A DNA stretch of 64,000 nucleotides from Neobacillus mesonae (GCA_023715865.1 JAMBOW010000002.1:310001-374000); one strand, 5' to 3'; shown: positions 54,247-63,699, counted from the stretch's first letter. Translations and numbers: made by a program. The notes: generated by a model not told the origin, from the sequence alone.

Positions 54247-55919
54247 GCTTTATTTCCTCCGTTATCCAAGAGTTTTTCGTCAACTACTATATCTAATTGC
54301 TTTAATACATCAGCTATCTCACGCCTTAAGCCAAACCAATTCTTGTTCGTATGTGCCCCGAGAACCAATTTCCCTTCATCAATCCTGATCCAGATTCTCC
54401 GGTGATGCCAGTAAAATCCGAGCACCAAGCCTAACATGACAATGGAGGCTCCTACCCATACAAACGGCATCGCTTTGTCAATGCGGATATTCAAATAAGA
54501 TGTGGATTCAATAATATCAACATTATCCATGCCATCCACATCCAGCGTAATCGGATTTAAACCGCCGCCAAGCCGTTCATTGATCAAATCCTGTTGAAAA
54601 CGCTCTTTGTCGATCATCAGCGGAAAATAAAGATACTGAATTCCTTCTTCCGGAAGATCAGGCCCTGTAATGACAAATAAGAAGGCCGGCGCATTCGGAT
54701 TCGGTGACTTCGATACGGGAACTCCTTCGTCATTCAATCCAAAGTCCATGTACTTTTCTTTTAAAGTCAGGGAATAGGGGCCAGCTTCAAAATTCTGCTC
54801 GGGATTGTTCATGTCGAGCTGAATCTTACCATAAGATTCTCCCGTCTTTATATCAATGACTTCAGGAGATACGGAACGCAAAATCGGTGTAAGATCAAAA
54901 TCGTATTGATATGCTTTAAACCCTTTATAATCCAAAGGATCATTCACTTGAATGAAATGATGCTCCACTTCTTTGAGCTGAGGAGTTTTGGATGGGTCTG
55001 TGCAATCTGCCGTACATTCATATAGTTTTGCTTCCGTTTCAAACAGCTTTGGAACGATCCGGCCAAGGTTTCTGAAATCCTCCGGAGTCTCCTCCTCCGA
55101 ATAATACTCCACCTTGAAATTAATATTTTCTAAGTACAAGGTCGTGTTGGGGATATTCTTGATCTCCCCCTGAGGGAATGTAATATGCTCGTCCATATGT
55201 AAACCAGGCAACCCTCTGGCTAAAACGGCGAGCAGAAAAATAATAAGGCCTATATGTATGACATAAGGTCCCCACCGGCTAAACCGGTACTTTTCAGCAA
55301 GCAGTGCTTTTCCGTCCGTTTTTACCCGATAGCCCTTCTTTTTGAGCGGCGCAACCGCTTTCTTAATCCACTCCTCTGCTTCCTCGTCCGGGAAAGGCGA
55401 CTGGTATGTAACTTGTTGTCTTGTTAAAAATTGAATATGCTTGGGAATACGTTGTCTGCTCAGCGCTTTATATAGCGGAAGGACACGGTCAAGACTACAT
55501 ATGACAAGAGAAGCACCGATCATAACTAAGAGCAAAATGAACCACCAGGATTCGTATGTATGGGATAAACCTAATAAGTAATAAATATGTCCAAGTGTTC
55601 CATAAGTCTCTTTATAATAAACGGAAGGATCAATATTGATAAAAGCATTTTCCTGCGGATAGATTGTACCAAGCATGGATCCAAGCAGGGTAAGCACAAT
55701 CAAGTAGATTGCCACTTTTACCGAGGAGAAGAAATTCCAGACTAGATCAATGATATTTGGATTACTTTTCTGTGATCGTCTGGCCATGCCGTCGTATCTC
55801 ATTTCCAGCAGTTCGGTGGATACGAGGTCCTGATCGTGCTGAGGTTTACCGCAAGCCTCGCAAAGCACTGTTCCAACCGGATTTTGATGGCCGCATTCAC
55901 ACTTTGTATTTTGGATCAT
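54243..55919 (-). CDS. resB: Cytochrome c biogenesis protein ResB
   Basis: A 558-aa system II partner. An N-terminal zinc-ribbon-like stretch (C7-x-C9 ... C20-x2-C23) is cytoplasmic, then three membrane helices precede a large outer beta-rich domain (~260-470) and a last helix (FVWVGASIVMLGLVLGFYW). It carries the SAMP-like and heme-ligating histidine at HHRRIWIRI. Start after GGGGG. Length is as in Bacillus ResB. Confidence 0.95.
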   Translation of the reverse strand: MIQNTKCECGHQNPVGTVLCEACGKPQHDQDLVSTELLEMRYDGMARRSQKSNPNIIDLVWNFFSSVKVAIYLIVLTLLGSMLGTIYPQENAFINIDPSVYYKETYGTLGHIYYLLGLSHTYESWWFILLLVMIGASLVICSLDRVLPLYKALSRQRIPKHIQFLTRQQVTYQSPFPDEEAEEWIKKAVAPLKKKGYRVKTDGKALLAEKYRFSRWGPYVIHIGLIIFLLAVLARGLPGLHMDEHITFPQGEIKNIPNTTLYLENINFKVEYYSEEETPEDFRNLGRIVPKLFETEAKLYECTADCTDPSKTPQLKEVEHHFIQVNDPLDYKGFKAYQYDFDLTPILRSVSPEVIDIKTGESYGKIQLDMNNPEQNFEAGPYSLTLKEKYMDFGLNDEGVPVSKSPNPNAPAFLFVITGPDLPEEGIQYLYFPLMIDKERFQQDLINERLGGGLNPITLDVDGMDNVDIIESTSYLNIRIDKAMPFVWVGASIVMLGLVLGFYWHHRRIWIRIDEGKLVLGAHTNKNWFGLRREIADVLKQLDIVVDEKLLDNGGNKA

Positions 55920-55943
55920 GATGTCTCAAATCCCCCTGTTTGC

Positions 55944-56471
55944 TCAGTTTGAATTCACCAATTGCCGGATGCGATACTCAAGAGTGTCTAAATTCAGCTG
56001 ACCTTCAAAGATATCAGAGATCTTTCCATTCTTTGAAATGAAAAACGTTGAGGGCATCGGTCCCACTCCAAAACGGCTTGTAGCCACCTTTTTTTCATCA
56101 TACATAATTGGAAAGTCTACACCGACCTGTCGGACGAAGTTGTTTACTGTCATCTTGTCTTCGCCTACATTGACCCCGATGAATACTACCCCTTGATCCT
56201 TCCAGTTCTCCCACTGTTCCTGCAGGGCAGGCATTTCATCAACACAAGGCTCGCACCAGGTTCCCCAAAAATTAATGACCATCGGCTGCCCTTTATACTT
56301 ATCAAGCTCATGAACAGCCTCATCGATGCCTAAAAGCTCAAATTCGGGTACCGAATCACCAACGGTTGGCTTGCCATCCGATTTGGCAACAGACGAGAAT
56401 ATAGCATAAGCTCCTAAAATGACAATGAATATCAAAATAACAACCTGAACGGTTCTCTTTGATCTCCCCAT
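55944..56471 (-). CDS. resA: Thiol-disulfide oxidoreductase ResA
   Basis: A 175-aa thioredoxin-like protein with a membrane anchor (~8-28) and the active site W72-C73-E-P-C76. The family's cis-proline appears in GVGPMPSTFFISKNG. It reduces the CXXCH cysteines of apocytochrome c before heme ligation, here presumably those of QcrC. The ATG follows AAAAGGAGAG. It is the first gene of resABCDE. Confidence 0.95.
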   Translation of the reverse strand: MGRSKRTVQVVILIFIVILGAYAIFSSVAKSDGKPTVGDSVPEFELLGIDEAVHELDKYKGQPMVINFWGTWCEPCVDEMPALQEQWENWKDQGVVFIGVNVGEDKMTVNNFVRQVGVDFPIMYDEKKVATSRFGVGPMPSTFFISKNGKISDIFEGQLNLDTLEYRIRQLVNSN

Positions 56472-56522
56472 CGTAAATGCTCTCCTTTTATGACAATCTT
56501 GTCCAATTCCACATCTAGCCTA

Positions 56523-56546
56523 ATTATAACGAAAATTGTCACAAAA
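56523..56546 (-). promoter_or_regulatory. resA promoter region with a TTGTGACAA motif
   Basis: -10 TATAAT (56523-56528) lacks a recognisable -35 box; instead TTTTGTGACAATTTT lies at 56532-56546, over the usual spacer/-35 region. The same 9-mer is found twice upstream of qcrA. Confidence 0.55.
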
Positions 56547-56581
56547 CTGCGTCTGTTTTTTGAAAATTGTGTGTCCTATAC

Positions 56582-56811
56582 TGCAATATCTAAAATATGC
56601 ATTTCATTTTAGATATTGCAGTCATTCAAGCTAAAGTAAAATATGCATTTCATTTTAGATATTGCAGTCATTTAAGCATAACTAAAATATATATTTCATT
56701 TTAGTTATTGCAGTCACTCAAGCTTAACTAAAATATGTATTTCATTTTAGTTATTGCAGTCACTCAAAGGTAAACTAAAACGTGTATTTCATATTGGTTA
56801 TGGCAATTCTT
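56582..56811. repeat. 46-bp tandem repeat array with internal dyads upstream of resA
   Basis: Five copies begin at 56591, 56637, 56683, 56729 and 56776 (period 46 bp; last 47). Each has a core TAAAATATGYATTTCATTTTA (or a variant) with an inverted repeat TAAAAT/ATTTTA, followed by a TTGCAGTCA-type spacer. The first copy has 15-bp arms (TGCAATATCTAAAAT/ATTTTAGATATTGCA). In copies 3 and 4 the outer arms change together (AAC/GTT in place of ATC/GAT). The last copy is degraded. No spacer diversity, so not CRISPR. Confidence 0.92.
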
Positions 56812-56824
56812 TTAGTTCTCCGTA

Positions 56825-56879
56825 TAAAAAAAGAATGAACTAAAGCAGCTCACTATCCTGCACTTTAGTCCATTCTTTG
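56825..56879 (-). terminator. Terminator of rluB
   Basis: AAGAATGGACTAAAG pairs with CTTTAGTTCATTCTT, with a CTGCAC/GCTGC interior, and is followed by seven T on the minus strand. Confidence 0.92.
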
Positions 56880-56886
56880 CCCATCT

Positions 56887-57636
56887 TTATCTACGCGATT
56901 TCTTTTTCGAAGATTCCGATTTGGCAGCCTGAAGAAGATTGTTTATTTCTTCTGCCGTCAGGTGGCGGTACACTCCGCGCTTCAAATTTTGCAGCAGCAG
57001 CCCTCCGAAGGAAATCCTCTTCAGTCTAATCACTGGATGATTGATTGCTTCGAACATGCGTCTGACTTGACGATTTCGTCCTTCATGGATCGTAATCTGA
57101 ATAACAGCCTCATTCTTCGCTGTATCCACATCCTTGTACTCGACCTCAGCAGGTGAAGTCATGCCGTCCTCCAGCATAATTCCATCCCGAAGCTTATCAA
57201 GTGATGTGCCATGCGGAACACCTTTGACTGTCGCCCAATAGGTTTTGGGTACATGATGTTTCGGGTGTGTCAGCAAGTGGGCGAACTCTCCATCGTTAGT
57301 CAGCAGAAGAAGACCTTCCGTATCATAGTCCAGTCTTCCTACCGGATAGACACGCTCCTTAATGCCCTTCAGATAATCTGAAACAATCTTTCTCCCTTCA
57401 GGATCAGCTGCACTTGTAATAACACCTTTAGGTTTATTCATCACCAAGTAGATTTTCTTCTCGCTGCGAATGGGTTTACCATTGACCGTAATGATATCTT
57501 CATCGGGATTCGCCTTCGTACCGAGCTCAGTCACGACTTCACCATTTACTTCTACTTTGCCGGACAGTATAAGCTCTTCACTCTTGCGTCTGGAAGCGAT
57601 ACCCGCCTGTGCGATAATTTTTTGTAATCTCTCCAT
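56887..57636 (-). CDS. rluB: 23S rRNA pseudouridine synthase RluB
   Basis: A 249-aa RsuA/RluB-type enzyme: N-terminal S4 domain (RLQKIIAQAGIASRRKSEELI), the catalytic aspartate in YPVGRLDYDTEGLLLLTNDGE, and HEGRNRQVRRMFEAI near the C-terminus. It modifies a uridine near the peptidyl transferase region. The tail is Lys/Ser/Arg rich. The start follows GAGGTG. It is the last gene of the spmAB-rluB stretch. Confidence 0.94.
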   Translation of the reverse strand: MERLQKIIAQAGIASRRKSEELILSGKVEVNGEVVTELGTKANPDEDIITVNGKPIRSEKKIYLVMNKPKGVITSAADPEGRKIVSDYLKGIKERVYPVGRLDYDTEGLLLLTNDGEFAHLLTHPKHHVPKTYWATVKGVPHGTSLDKLRDGIMLEDGMTSPAEVEYKDVDTAKNEAVIQITIHEGRNRQVRRMFEAINHPVIRLKRISFGGLLLQNLKRGVYRHLTAEEINNLLQAAKSESSKKKSRR

Positions 57637-57703
57637 TTTAAATAAGTCACCTCAGGGATTAATGATACCCATCAGACAGAGAAATAACAAGGTCATCTAG
57701 AGG

Positions 57704-57734
57704 AAAATAACCCCTGGAACATTATCCAGAGGTT
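57704..57734 (-). terminator. Terminator of spmB
   Basis: AACCTCTGGA/TCCAGGGGTT with ATTTT following on the minus strand. Confidence 0.8.
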
Positions 57735-57750
57735 CTATATGTATTTGATG

Positions 57751-58284
57751 CTAACCAAATACGAGCAGGCAGATCATAATTGCAGCTACGAAACCGACGA
57801 TATCCGAGAATAAACCTACCTTCAGCGCATACCTGCCATTTCGGATACCGACTGCTCCAAAATAGACTGTGAGGACATATAATGTCGTATCCGTACTGCC
57901 CTGAATGGTAGAAGCGATACGTCCAATCATCGAATCTGGACCATGAGTTTGGATCAGATCTGTTGTAAAAGCAAGAGAGCCTGTCCCCGTTAAAGGTCTT
58001 AGAATCCCCAGCGGAAGCACCTCAGGAGGAACACCCATCCATTGAAACAATGGGGCAATGAGCCCTATAAAAAAATCAAGCGCACCCGACGCCCGGAATA
58101 CACTGATCGCTACCATCATTGCGACTAAACTGGGAATGATCGATATGGCTGTGCCAAAGCCTTCCTTTGCCCCATCAACAAAAGATTCGTACACAGGTAC
58201 TTTCCTAAAGTAGGCATATACTGGGATAAAAGCAATAATGACAGGTATAGCCCATGTCGAAATGAGATTAATAAAGGACAACAT
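57751..58284 (-). CDS. spmB: Spore maturation protein B
   Basis: A 177-aa membrane protein of the nucleoside-recognition (Gate) family, about four to five helices. SpmB together with SpmA is required for spore core dehydration. FxGAIGIRNGRYALKVGLFSD-like segments match the family. It follows spmA by 6 bp and its ATG follows GGGTGAG. Confidence 0.93.
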   Translation of the reverse strand: MLSFINLISTWAIPVIIAFIPVYAYFRKVPVYESFVDGAKEGFGTAISIIPSLVAMMVAISVFRASGALDFFIGLIAPLFQWMGVPPEVLPLGILRPLTGTGSLAFTTDLIQTHGPDSMIGRIASTIQGSTDTTLYVLTVYFGAVGIRNGRYALKVGLFSDIVGFVAAIMICLLVFG

Positions 58285-58290
58285 GAATGC

Positions 58291-58932
58291 TCACCCTTTC
58301 GAGGATGATTCAACAGCAGGCTTAGAGAGGCCGCTTTTAGGAGCACTAGGAATTTGAGGTGTTCGACTTCGGAAATAACGGTCTGCTGCAATGGCTGCAA
58401 AGGTTGCAATGGCCGTCGCCATCAGTGTCGTGCCTACAATTTCGGCAGGGTTTGCCGAATGATAATTAAGCCGTATTGCAATAAGTGTTGTGGGAATAAG
58501 CGTTATACTCGCGGTATTTAGAGCCAGCAATGTACACATCGCCGGGCTGGCAGTTGTCTTGTCCGGGTTCAGCTCCTGAAGCTGCTGCATCGCCTTAATA
58601 CCCATAGGGGTTGCTGCATTTCCGAGTCCAAAGAGGTTCGCGCTCATATTGGACAAAATATAGCCCATTGCAGGATGCTGCTTCGGTACATCGGGAAAAA
58701 GATAAGAAACGACAGGACCGAGCAATTTAGCTACTTTCGTCAAAAGGCCGGCATCCTCCGCCATCCTCATCATCCCCATCCAGAACACCAGCACGCTGAT
58801 GAGACCAAAGCAAACGGTAACTCCAGTCGCTGCCCCGTCAAAAGCGGCCTGGGTTACAAGCTCTATATTCCCTTTGGCCGCGGCAAATATGAATCCGATT
58901 ACGATCATAGCAAGCCAAATTACATTTATCAT
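58291..58932 (-). CDS. spmA: Spore maturation protein A
   Basis: A 213-aa Gate-family membrane protein with the conserved ANLFGLGNAATPMGIKAMQ segment. It acts with SpmB and the neighbouring carboxypeptidase in the spore cortex/core dehydration process. The C-terminal ~25 residues are a soluble Ser/Pro-rich tail. Start after GGGAGGG. Confidence 0.94.
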   Translation of the reverse strand: MINVIWLAMIVIGFIFAAAKGNIELVTQAAFDGAATGVTVCFGLISVLVFWMGMMRMAEDAGLLTKVAKLLGPVVSYLFPDVPKQHPAMGYILSNMSANLFGLGNAATPMGIKAMQQLQELNPDKTTASPAMCTLLALNTASITLIPTTLIAIRLNYHSANPAEIVGTTLMATAIATFAAIAADRYFRSRTPQIPSAPKSGLSKPAVESSSKG

Positions 58933-58959
58933 TCACAATCCCTCCCGATAACTCCCCGC

Positions 58960-60162
58960 TTATCTCATGTCAAAAAGCTGATCAAACACTTGCTTCAGAG
59001 ATCCAAGCAGAGAATCACCCTTTAAATGTCCGAAATCAAGAGCCATCGCCTCTGCAGCCTTGTCTTTTGGAATGAGGCTCCCCTTCTCATAAACGGGTAT
59101 TTCACCGATTTTCGTCTCACCAAGCAAAAATTCAACCCGTCCCATCAGGCCAAAGCTGGAAGATTCATCAACTTTGCTGCGCTTCCCTTTATCAAGCTGC
59201 TGATTGTACAGAATCAGCTTTGTTTTTACGTCACTCACTTCTGCTGCGAGAAGCGGGTATTTGAAGTTATTACCAGTAATGTACTGGAACTTTTGAATGG
59301 ATTGACCTTTTTTGGCGAGCTCCTTCAGATGATAATGCTCAAAGCCAAAGTCCAACATATTGGCATGATCGTTCCAATCATCCCCATCATTCAGGGTTAC
59401 CGCCACCAGCTGCTGCCCATTCCGTGTTGCCGAACTTACCAGACAACGGAAAGCTTTTTTGGTATACCCGGTTTTAACACCGTCAGCGCCCTCGTACAAT
59501 CGAAGCATTTTATTCTTATTATGCCAGTCATAATCCCAGGATTCTTCCGGATTGGGGGCTTTCCGTTCCTCTGTAGCGACAATTCGCTTAAAGTCAGCAT
59601 TATGCAGAGCATAAGCAGTCAGCTTGGCCATATCTTCTGCAGTCGAATAATGCCCTTCAGCATCCAGACCATGCGGATTCTTAAACTGAGTATGCTTAAG
59701 TCCGATCTCCTCCGCTTTTACATTCATCAGATGGACAAAGCCCTCCTCTGATCCTCCTATGTGTTCCGCAATGGCGGTGGCCGCATCATTGCCTGAACGC
59801 AGCATCAAGCCAAAGAGCATATTTTCAAGAGTCATCTTCTCACCCTGCTTCAAATAAATAGAAGATCCCTCTTTGCCGGCTGCATTTTTCCCGACGGTGA
59901 CGGTGCTCTTCAAGTCTCCTTGTTCGATAGCCACGATCGCTGTCATAATCTTCGTCAAGCTTGCAATCCGCATTTCTTTATCTCCATCTTTGCTGTAAAG
60001 AACACGGCCAGAATTGACGTCGACCAAAGCAGCCGTCTCTGCGTTTGTGCTCAGTTCAGGCGGTTCCTTATGACCGGGTTCATGGTCAGCAAAAACCGTA
60101 TAGGGTGTTGCTGCAAGCGAAAATACCAAAGGCAATAAAATGATTTTTTTTAAAAGATTCAT
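58960..60162 (-). CDS. dacB: D-alanyl-D-alanine carboxypeptidase (DacB/DacF type)
   Basis: A 400-aa penicillin-binding protein with a signal peptide (cut near VFA-DH), S68-L-T-K71, S123-G-N125 and K230-T-G232 motifs in the class-C-like PBP5 fold, then a C-terminal beta domain and an amphipathic end. It trims cortex peptidoglycan side chains in spores. Same order dacB-spmA-spmB as in Bacillus. Start after GGAGGAG. Confidence 0.95.
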   Translation of the reverse strand: MNLLKKIILLPLVFSLAATPYTVFADHEPGHKEPPELSTNAETAALVDVNSGRVLYSKDGDKEMRIASLTKIMTAIVAIEQGDLKSTVTVGKNAAGKEGSSIYLKQGEKMTLENMLFGLMLRSGNDAATAIAEHIGGSEEGFVHLMNVKAEEIGLKHTQFKNPHGLDAEGHYSTAEDMAKLTAYALHNADFKRIVATEERKAPNPEESWDYDWHNKNKMLRLYEGADGVKTGYTKKAFRCLVSSATRNGQQLVAVTLNDGDDWNDHANMLDFGFEHYHLKELAKKGQSIQKFQYITGNNFKYPLLAAEVSDVKTKLILYNQQLDKGKRSKVDESSSFGLMGRVEFLLGETKIGEIPVYEKGSLIPKDKAAEAMALDFGHLKGDSLLGSLKQVFDQLFDMR

Positions 60163-60236
60163 TTGCTTCTCCTCCGGGTCCTTTGAGGGTTAATCTTGTA
60201 CTATTCTATGTATGGACATGCAGAAGTATGTCCATG

Positions 60237-60272
60237 AAAAAGTCCCCTCCGTCGTTAAGCTAGGGAAGGGAC
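60237..60272 (-). terminator. Terminator of gerW
   Basis: The stem GTCCCTTCC/GGAGGGGAC with five T following on the minus strand. Confidence 0.85.
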
Positions 60273-60285
60273 CAAAACAATTCAT

Positions 60286-60744
60286 TTACACCTCATACGT
60301 TGAAGCCGTTGGGGTTGTCATCGCAGCACCTGCGCTGTTTTTTTGAAAAATGCTTTGAATTTGATCAATGACCTGAGGTGCAGAATCAATGATCTTCTCA
60401 AACAGATGCGTCTGGTTATCAAGAGGGACAATATGAACACCCTGGCTGCCTACAACTAAAAAGGCAATTGGACGAATGGATACACCGCCGCCGCTTCCGC
60501 CCCCGAAAGGATTAGCCTTAGAGGAGTGTGCGTTTCCGCTATTGCTGCTTTTTGACTCATTTTCATTATCCAGATGAAAATCACTTCCGCCTGCCGCAAA
60601 CCCGAAGCCTACACGGCTGATTGGTAAAATGACCGTTCCATCTGGAGTCTCCACCGCATCGCCAACAATGGTATTTACATCGACCATCGCTTTAATATTT
60701 TCCATGGCCGTCTTCATTAATCCTTGAATTGGATGATCCGACAT
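60286..60744 (-). CDS. ytfJ: GerW family sporulation protein (YtfJ)
   Basis: A 152-aa protein with the YtfJ/GerW core: IKAMVDVNTIVGDAVETPDG, TVILPISRVGFGFAAGGSDF, and a Gly/Ser-rich linker before GGVSIRPIAFLVVG. It is linked to spore germination in Bacillus. Start after AAGGAGG. It sits where Bacillus has ypuI. Confidence 0.92.
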   Translation of the reverse strand: MSDHPIQGLMKTAMENIKAMVDVNTIVGDAVETPDGTVILPISRVGFGFAAGGSDFHLDNENESKSSNSGNAHSSKANPFGGGSGGGVSIRPIAFLVVGSQGVHIVPLDNQTHLFEKIIDSAPQVIDQIQSIFQKNSAGAAMTTPTASTYEV

Positions 60745-60853
60745 AGATAAATTGCCTCCTTATTAACAATGATTTGACATCCTATAGCTTTACCAGTGCC
60801 GCCAACTACTATGTGTGTAAAACAAATGGAAAATTAAATATCTTTACTCCTGT

Positions 60854-61549
60854 TCATGCCTCTTCTTCTAAATCTCTGCGCCAGGACAGAATTCCTCCAT
60901 GTGCCTCCGCTAGTCGCTTGGTGATCATATTGCTAAGCCGCATCCCTCTGAAAAATTTGATGCAGGCTCTTAGTTCAATGCTTGTATCCAAATCCCATTT
61001 CTCTTTCCAGTTTGGCGTTACCTCAAGATCCGGCATCTCTATAAATCGTACTTTATGCGATAACCACCCCAGCATCGTGCTTTTGACTCCCCATAAGAGA
61101 CCAGTCGTCATAGATGTGATCACCACGTCCTCTGTTCCAATAAGGGTATGCCATCTCAGCTGCAGGATCCGAATGGAGGAGAATGGAGGCGTATCCCATA
61201 TCTTTAGTGCATAGGCACTTTTCATCAAAGCTCTAACTTGATGTGTAATTCCCTTTTTTCCATGCTTAGTCTCAGATTGTTCCTCTCTGCTCCCTTCCTT
61301 ATCTTCTCCTTCTTCGCTAATTGCACGCTGTAGATTCATTAGCAACTTCGCTTTAATAGCCTCTATTTTTTCCTCCGGCAGTTCCTTTTTCATACGAAGC
61401 AGACCGTACAGCATTTTAAACTGTACAAATACCTCCTGCTTATTATCTTTGGACTTAACGACCAGATGGATATGTATGTTTGATATAAGTACGAGCACAA
61501 TGATTAATAGGATGACGAGCAAAACACCTGCACCAATCCAGATCCACAC
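60854..61549 (-). CDS. ytfI: DUF2953 membrane-anchored protein YtfI
   Basis: A 231-aa protein with an N-terminal hydrophobic helix (WIWIGAGVLLVILLIIVLVL) and a soluble DUF2953 domain with the conserved HTLIGTEDVVITSMTTGLLWGVKSTMLG-like middle. In Bacillus ytfI and ytfJ are adjacent, as here. The GTG at 61549 has AGGGGG upstream; the frame extends eight codons further. Sporulation link is by context only. Confidence 0.85.
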   Translation of the reverse strand: MWIWIGAGVLLVILLIIVLVLISNIHIHLVVKSKDNKQEVFVQFKMLYGLLRMKKELPEEKIEAIKAKLLMNLQRAISEEGEDKEGSREEQSETKHGKKGITHQVRALMKSAYALKIWDTPPFSSIRILQLRWHTLIGTEDVVITSMTTGLLWGVKSTMLGWLSHKVRFIEMPDLEVTPNWKEKWDLDTSIELRACIKFFRGMRLSNMITKRLAEAHGGILSWRRDLEEEA

Positions 61550-61659
61550 GAGTCTTCCCCCTGGTATAAGCAATATTAAAACACCCTTGTAGTATGTTCA
61601 TAAAAATGGAAACCATGCGGAAACAGAAGAAAATTCATACTTAAATCTTATTTCTCTAT

Positions 61660-61694
61660 AAAAAAAGAACCGATATTCAAATGATATCGATTCT
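61660..61694 (-). terminator. Terminator of scpB
   Basis: AGAATCGATAT/ATATCGGTTCT with seven T following on the minus strand. Confidence 0.92.
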
Positions 61695-61704
61695 TCTTCA
61701 TCTT

Positions 61705-62319
61705 CTATTTATCTTGGCTGTCGCTCGTATTCTCTTCCTCGAACATATTTTGTTCGAGCTTACTGAACAATAACTGGGTCTCTTCTTCCAGCGGATCCGA
61801 ATCCTCGAACATGGACGGCTCCGGTAAATCTTTAATCGTCCCAAGCCCAAAGTAATCCAGAAAAGCTTTAGTTGTTCCATATAGAATCGGTCGGCCAATG
61901 GCGTCCGCTCGTCCTACTTCTTCAATCAAATCTTTACCGGATAATGTATGGAGTGCGCGCTCAGCTTTAACGCCTCGAATTTCCTCAATCTCTACCCGTG
62001 TAATGGGCTGCCGATACGCAATAATGGATAAGGTCTCCAGAGCCGCTTGGGATAAAGAGGACCTGGAAGGCGAATAAGCAAGCTTCTCGAAGTAAGGTGC
62101 GTGTTCAGGTAGAGTTCCCATCTGATAGTTTCCGGCTATCTTTAAGATCTGCAAACCTCTCCCTTGCTGCGAATATTCTCGCTTCAGTTCTTCGAGCGCA
62201 TCTGTCACGACTTCTGGACGCTGATCGACGATTTCGGAAAGATGCTTGACGTTCAGTCCTTCTTCCCCTGATAAAAACAGCAAGCCCTCAATAATCGATT
62301 TCAATGTCGGAAAGTCCAT
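61705..62319 (-). CDS. scpB: Segregation and condensation protein B
   Basis: A 204-aa kleisin-associated protein with two winged-helix domains; SSLSQAALETLSIIAYRQPITRVEIEEIRGV is the family hallmark. It forms the SMC-ScpAB condensin complex. The tail is acidic. ATG 62319 fits the homologous N-terminus (MDFPTLKSIIEGLLFLSGEEG). It overlaps the scpA end by 32 bp. Confidence 0.95.
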   Translation of the reverse strand: MDFPTLKSIIEGLLFLSGEEGLNVKHLSEIVDQRPEVVTDALEELKREYSQQGRGLQILKIAGNYQMGTLPEHAPYFEKLAYSPSRSSLSQAALETLSIIAYRQPITRVEIEEIRGVKAERALHTLSGKDLIEEVGRADAIGRPILYGTTKAFLDYFGLGTIKDLPEPSMFEDSDPLEEETQLLFSKLEQNMFEEENTSDSQDK

Positions 62320-63085
62320 TCCTTTCTTCTTCCCCTCTCCATTCCATAACGATATCCTCAAACAATCGTTCCTGGTAACATACAATTTGTTTCATCTTCA
62401 TCAACTCCAAAATAGCCAAAAAGGTAACGACGATCTCTTGCCGATACATATCCTCGTGCAGCAGTTTAGAAAACAGCATTTTACTGCCATACCCTTTTTG
62501 TCCTAGCGTGCCTGCTACATCACGAATCCGATCCTTTACCGATATCTCATCCCGATGTATCTTAGCCACACTCGTATTTCGCGTAGCCCGGCTGAGTGCT
62601 TTCTGAAAAGCCGCTATCAAATCAGCGGTGTGCAAACCTTCAACTGGATTTGACGGCTCAGCTTGTACATACGGAGCCAGATCTTCCGGCTCTTTAGAAA
62701 AAATAAGGCTGCGAACTGATTCACGTTCATGCAGATGACGTGCTATGCTCTTGAATTTTCGATATTCAATAAGCTTTTGAACCAATTCAGCACGCGGGTC
62801 CTGTTCTTCCTCTTCCATATAAAAATCATCTTCAAAATCAGGAATGACAGGAGGCTTGGGCAGCAGAATTTTACTCTTTATCGCCAGCAGTGTTGCTGCC
62901 ATCACTAGAAATTCACTCGTAATATCAAGCTCCAGCTCTTGCATGGAATGAATATAATCCATATATTGGTCCGTAATCCGGCTGATCGGTATATCCTGGA
63001 TGTCAATCTCATGTTTGTCTATTAAATGTAATAGAAGGTCCAATGGGCCTTCAAACGATTCAAGCTTATAGGTTACAACCGTCAA
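62288..63085 (-). CDS. scpA: Segregation and condensation protein A
   Basis: A 265-aa kleisin: N-terminal YKLESFEGPLDLLLHLIDKHEIDIQDI binds the Smc neck, and the C-terminal winged helix (~180-265) binds the cap. It starts at TTG 63085 because GGGAGG lies 9 nt upstream; the ATG at 63094 abuts that box. Coupled with scpB. Confidence 0.95.
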   Translation of the reverse strand: MTVVTYKLESFEGPLDLLLHLIDKHEIDIQDIPISRITDQYMDYIHSMQELELDITSEFLVMAATLLAIKSKILLPKPPVIPDFEDDFYMEEEEQDPRAELVQKLIEYRKFKSIARHLHERESVRSLIFSKEPEDLAPYVQAEPSNPVEGLHTADLIAAFQKALSRATRNTSVAKIHRDEISVKDRIRDVAGTLGQKGYGSKMLFSKLLHEDMYRQEIVVTFLAILELMKMKQIVCYQERLFEDIVMEWRGEEERNGLSDIEIDY

Positions 63086-63189
63086 TGGACGCATCCTCCC
63101 GCAACTGTTAAAAAATACATAAAGCCCTGCCCCGGCATCCTTTGATTTAAAAGTGATACCTGAGTACAGGGCACTATATTAAATAAGCA

Positions 63190-63657
63190 CTATTTTAGCT
63201 GTTTCGTCAAGTTTGCCATCTCAATTGCTGCTACGGCAGCATCCCAGCCCTTGTTACCTGCTTTGGTTCCGGAGCGTTCGATGGCCTGTTCAATATTTTC
63301 AGTGGACACAAGTCCGAAGATCGTAGGAACTCCTGTCTTCAGGTTAATTGCCGCTACGCCTTTCGCCATCTCGTTGCAGACATAATCATAATGAGTCGTT
63401 GAACCGCGGATTACGGTAGCAAGTGTAATGACTGCATCGTACTTTCCACTCTCGGCCATTTTTTGAGCGATAAGAGGAATCTCAAATGCTCCAGGCACCC
63501 AGGCTACATCGACTTCTTCATCTTTTACTCCATGACGCTTAAAAGCATCCAATGAGGCAGACAACAGCTTACTTGTTAAAAATTCGTTAAACCGTCCTAC
63601 AACGACTCCGTATCTTAATCCTTCTGAGACTAAATTACCTTCAAAATAGTTTGCCAT
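63190..63657 (-). CDS. ribH: 6,7-dimethyl-8-ribityllumazine synthase
   Basis: A 155-aa icosahedral enzyme of riboflavin synthesis: [44 protein letters not shown] contains the substrate and phosphate loops, with the catalytic histidine near HYDYV. It is last in the rib operon; riboflavin genes upstream lie outside the window. Confidence 0.97.
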   Translation of the reverse strand: MANYFEGNLVSEGLRYGVVVGRFNEFLTSKLLSASLDAFKRHGVKDEEVDVAWVPGAFEIPLIAQKMAESGKYDAVITLATVIRGSTTHYDYVCNEMAKGVAAINLKTGVPTIFGLVSTENIEQAIERSGTKAGNKGWDAAVAAIEMANLTKQLK

Positions 63658-63699
63658 CTTTATTCATCAACCCTTCATATATAGTAATAATGCTATGAT

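Noticed and set aside
56582..56811. CRISPR array
   Set aside because: The units are contiguous 46-bp tandem repeats with no unique spacers and no cas genes nearby.
59026..59751. 241-codon plus-strand frame
   Set aside because: It is antisense to the well-supported D,D-carboxypeptidase gene.
63100..63185. Possible terminator after ribH (GCCCTG...CAGGGC)
   Set aside because: The arms are far apart, the T-run is interrupted, and the loop is long; not convincing enough to list.
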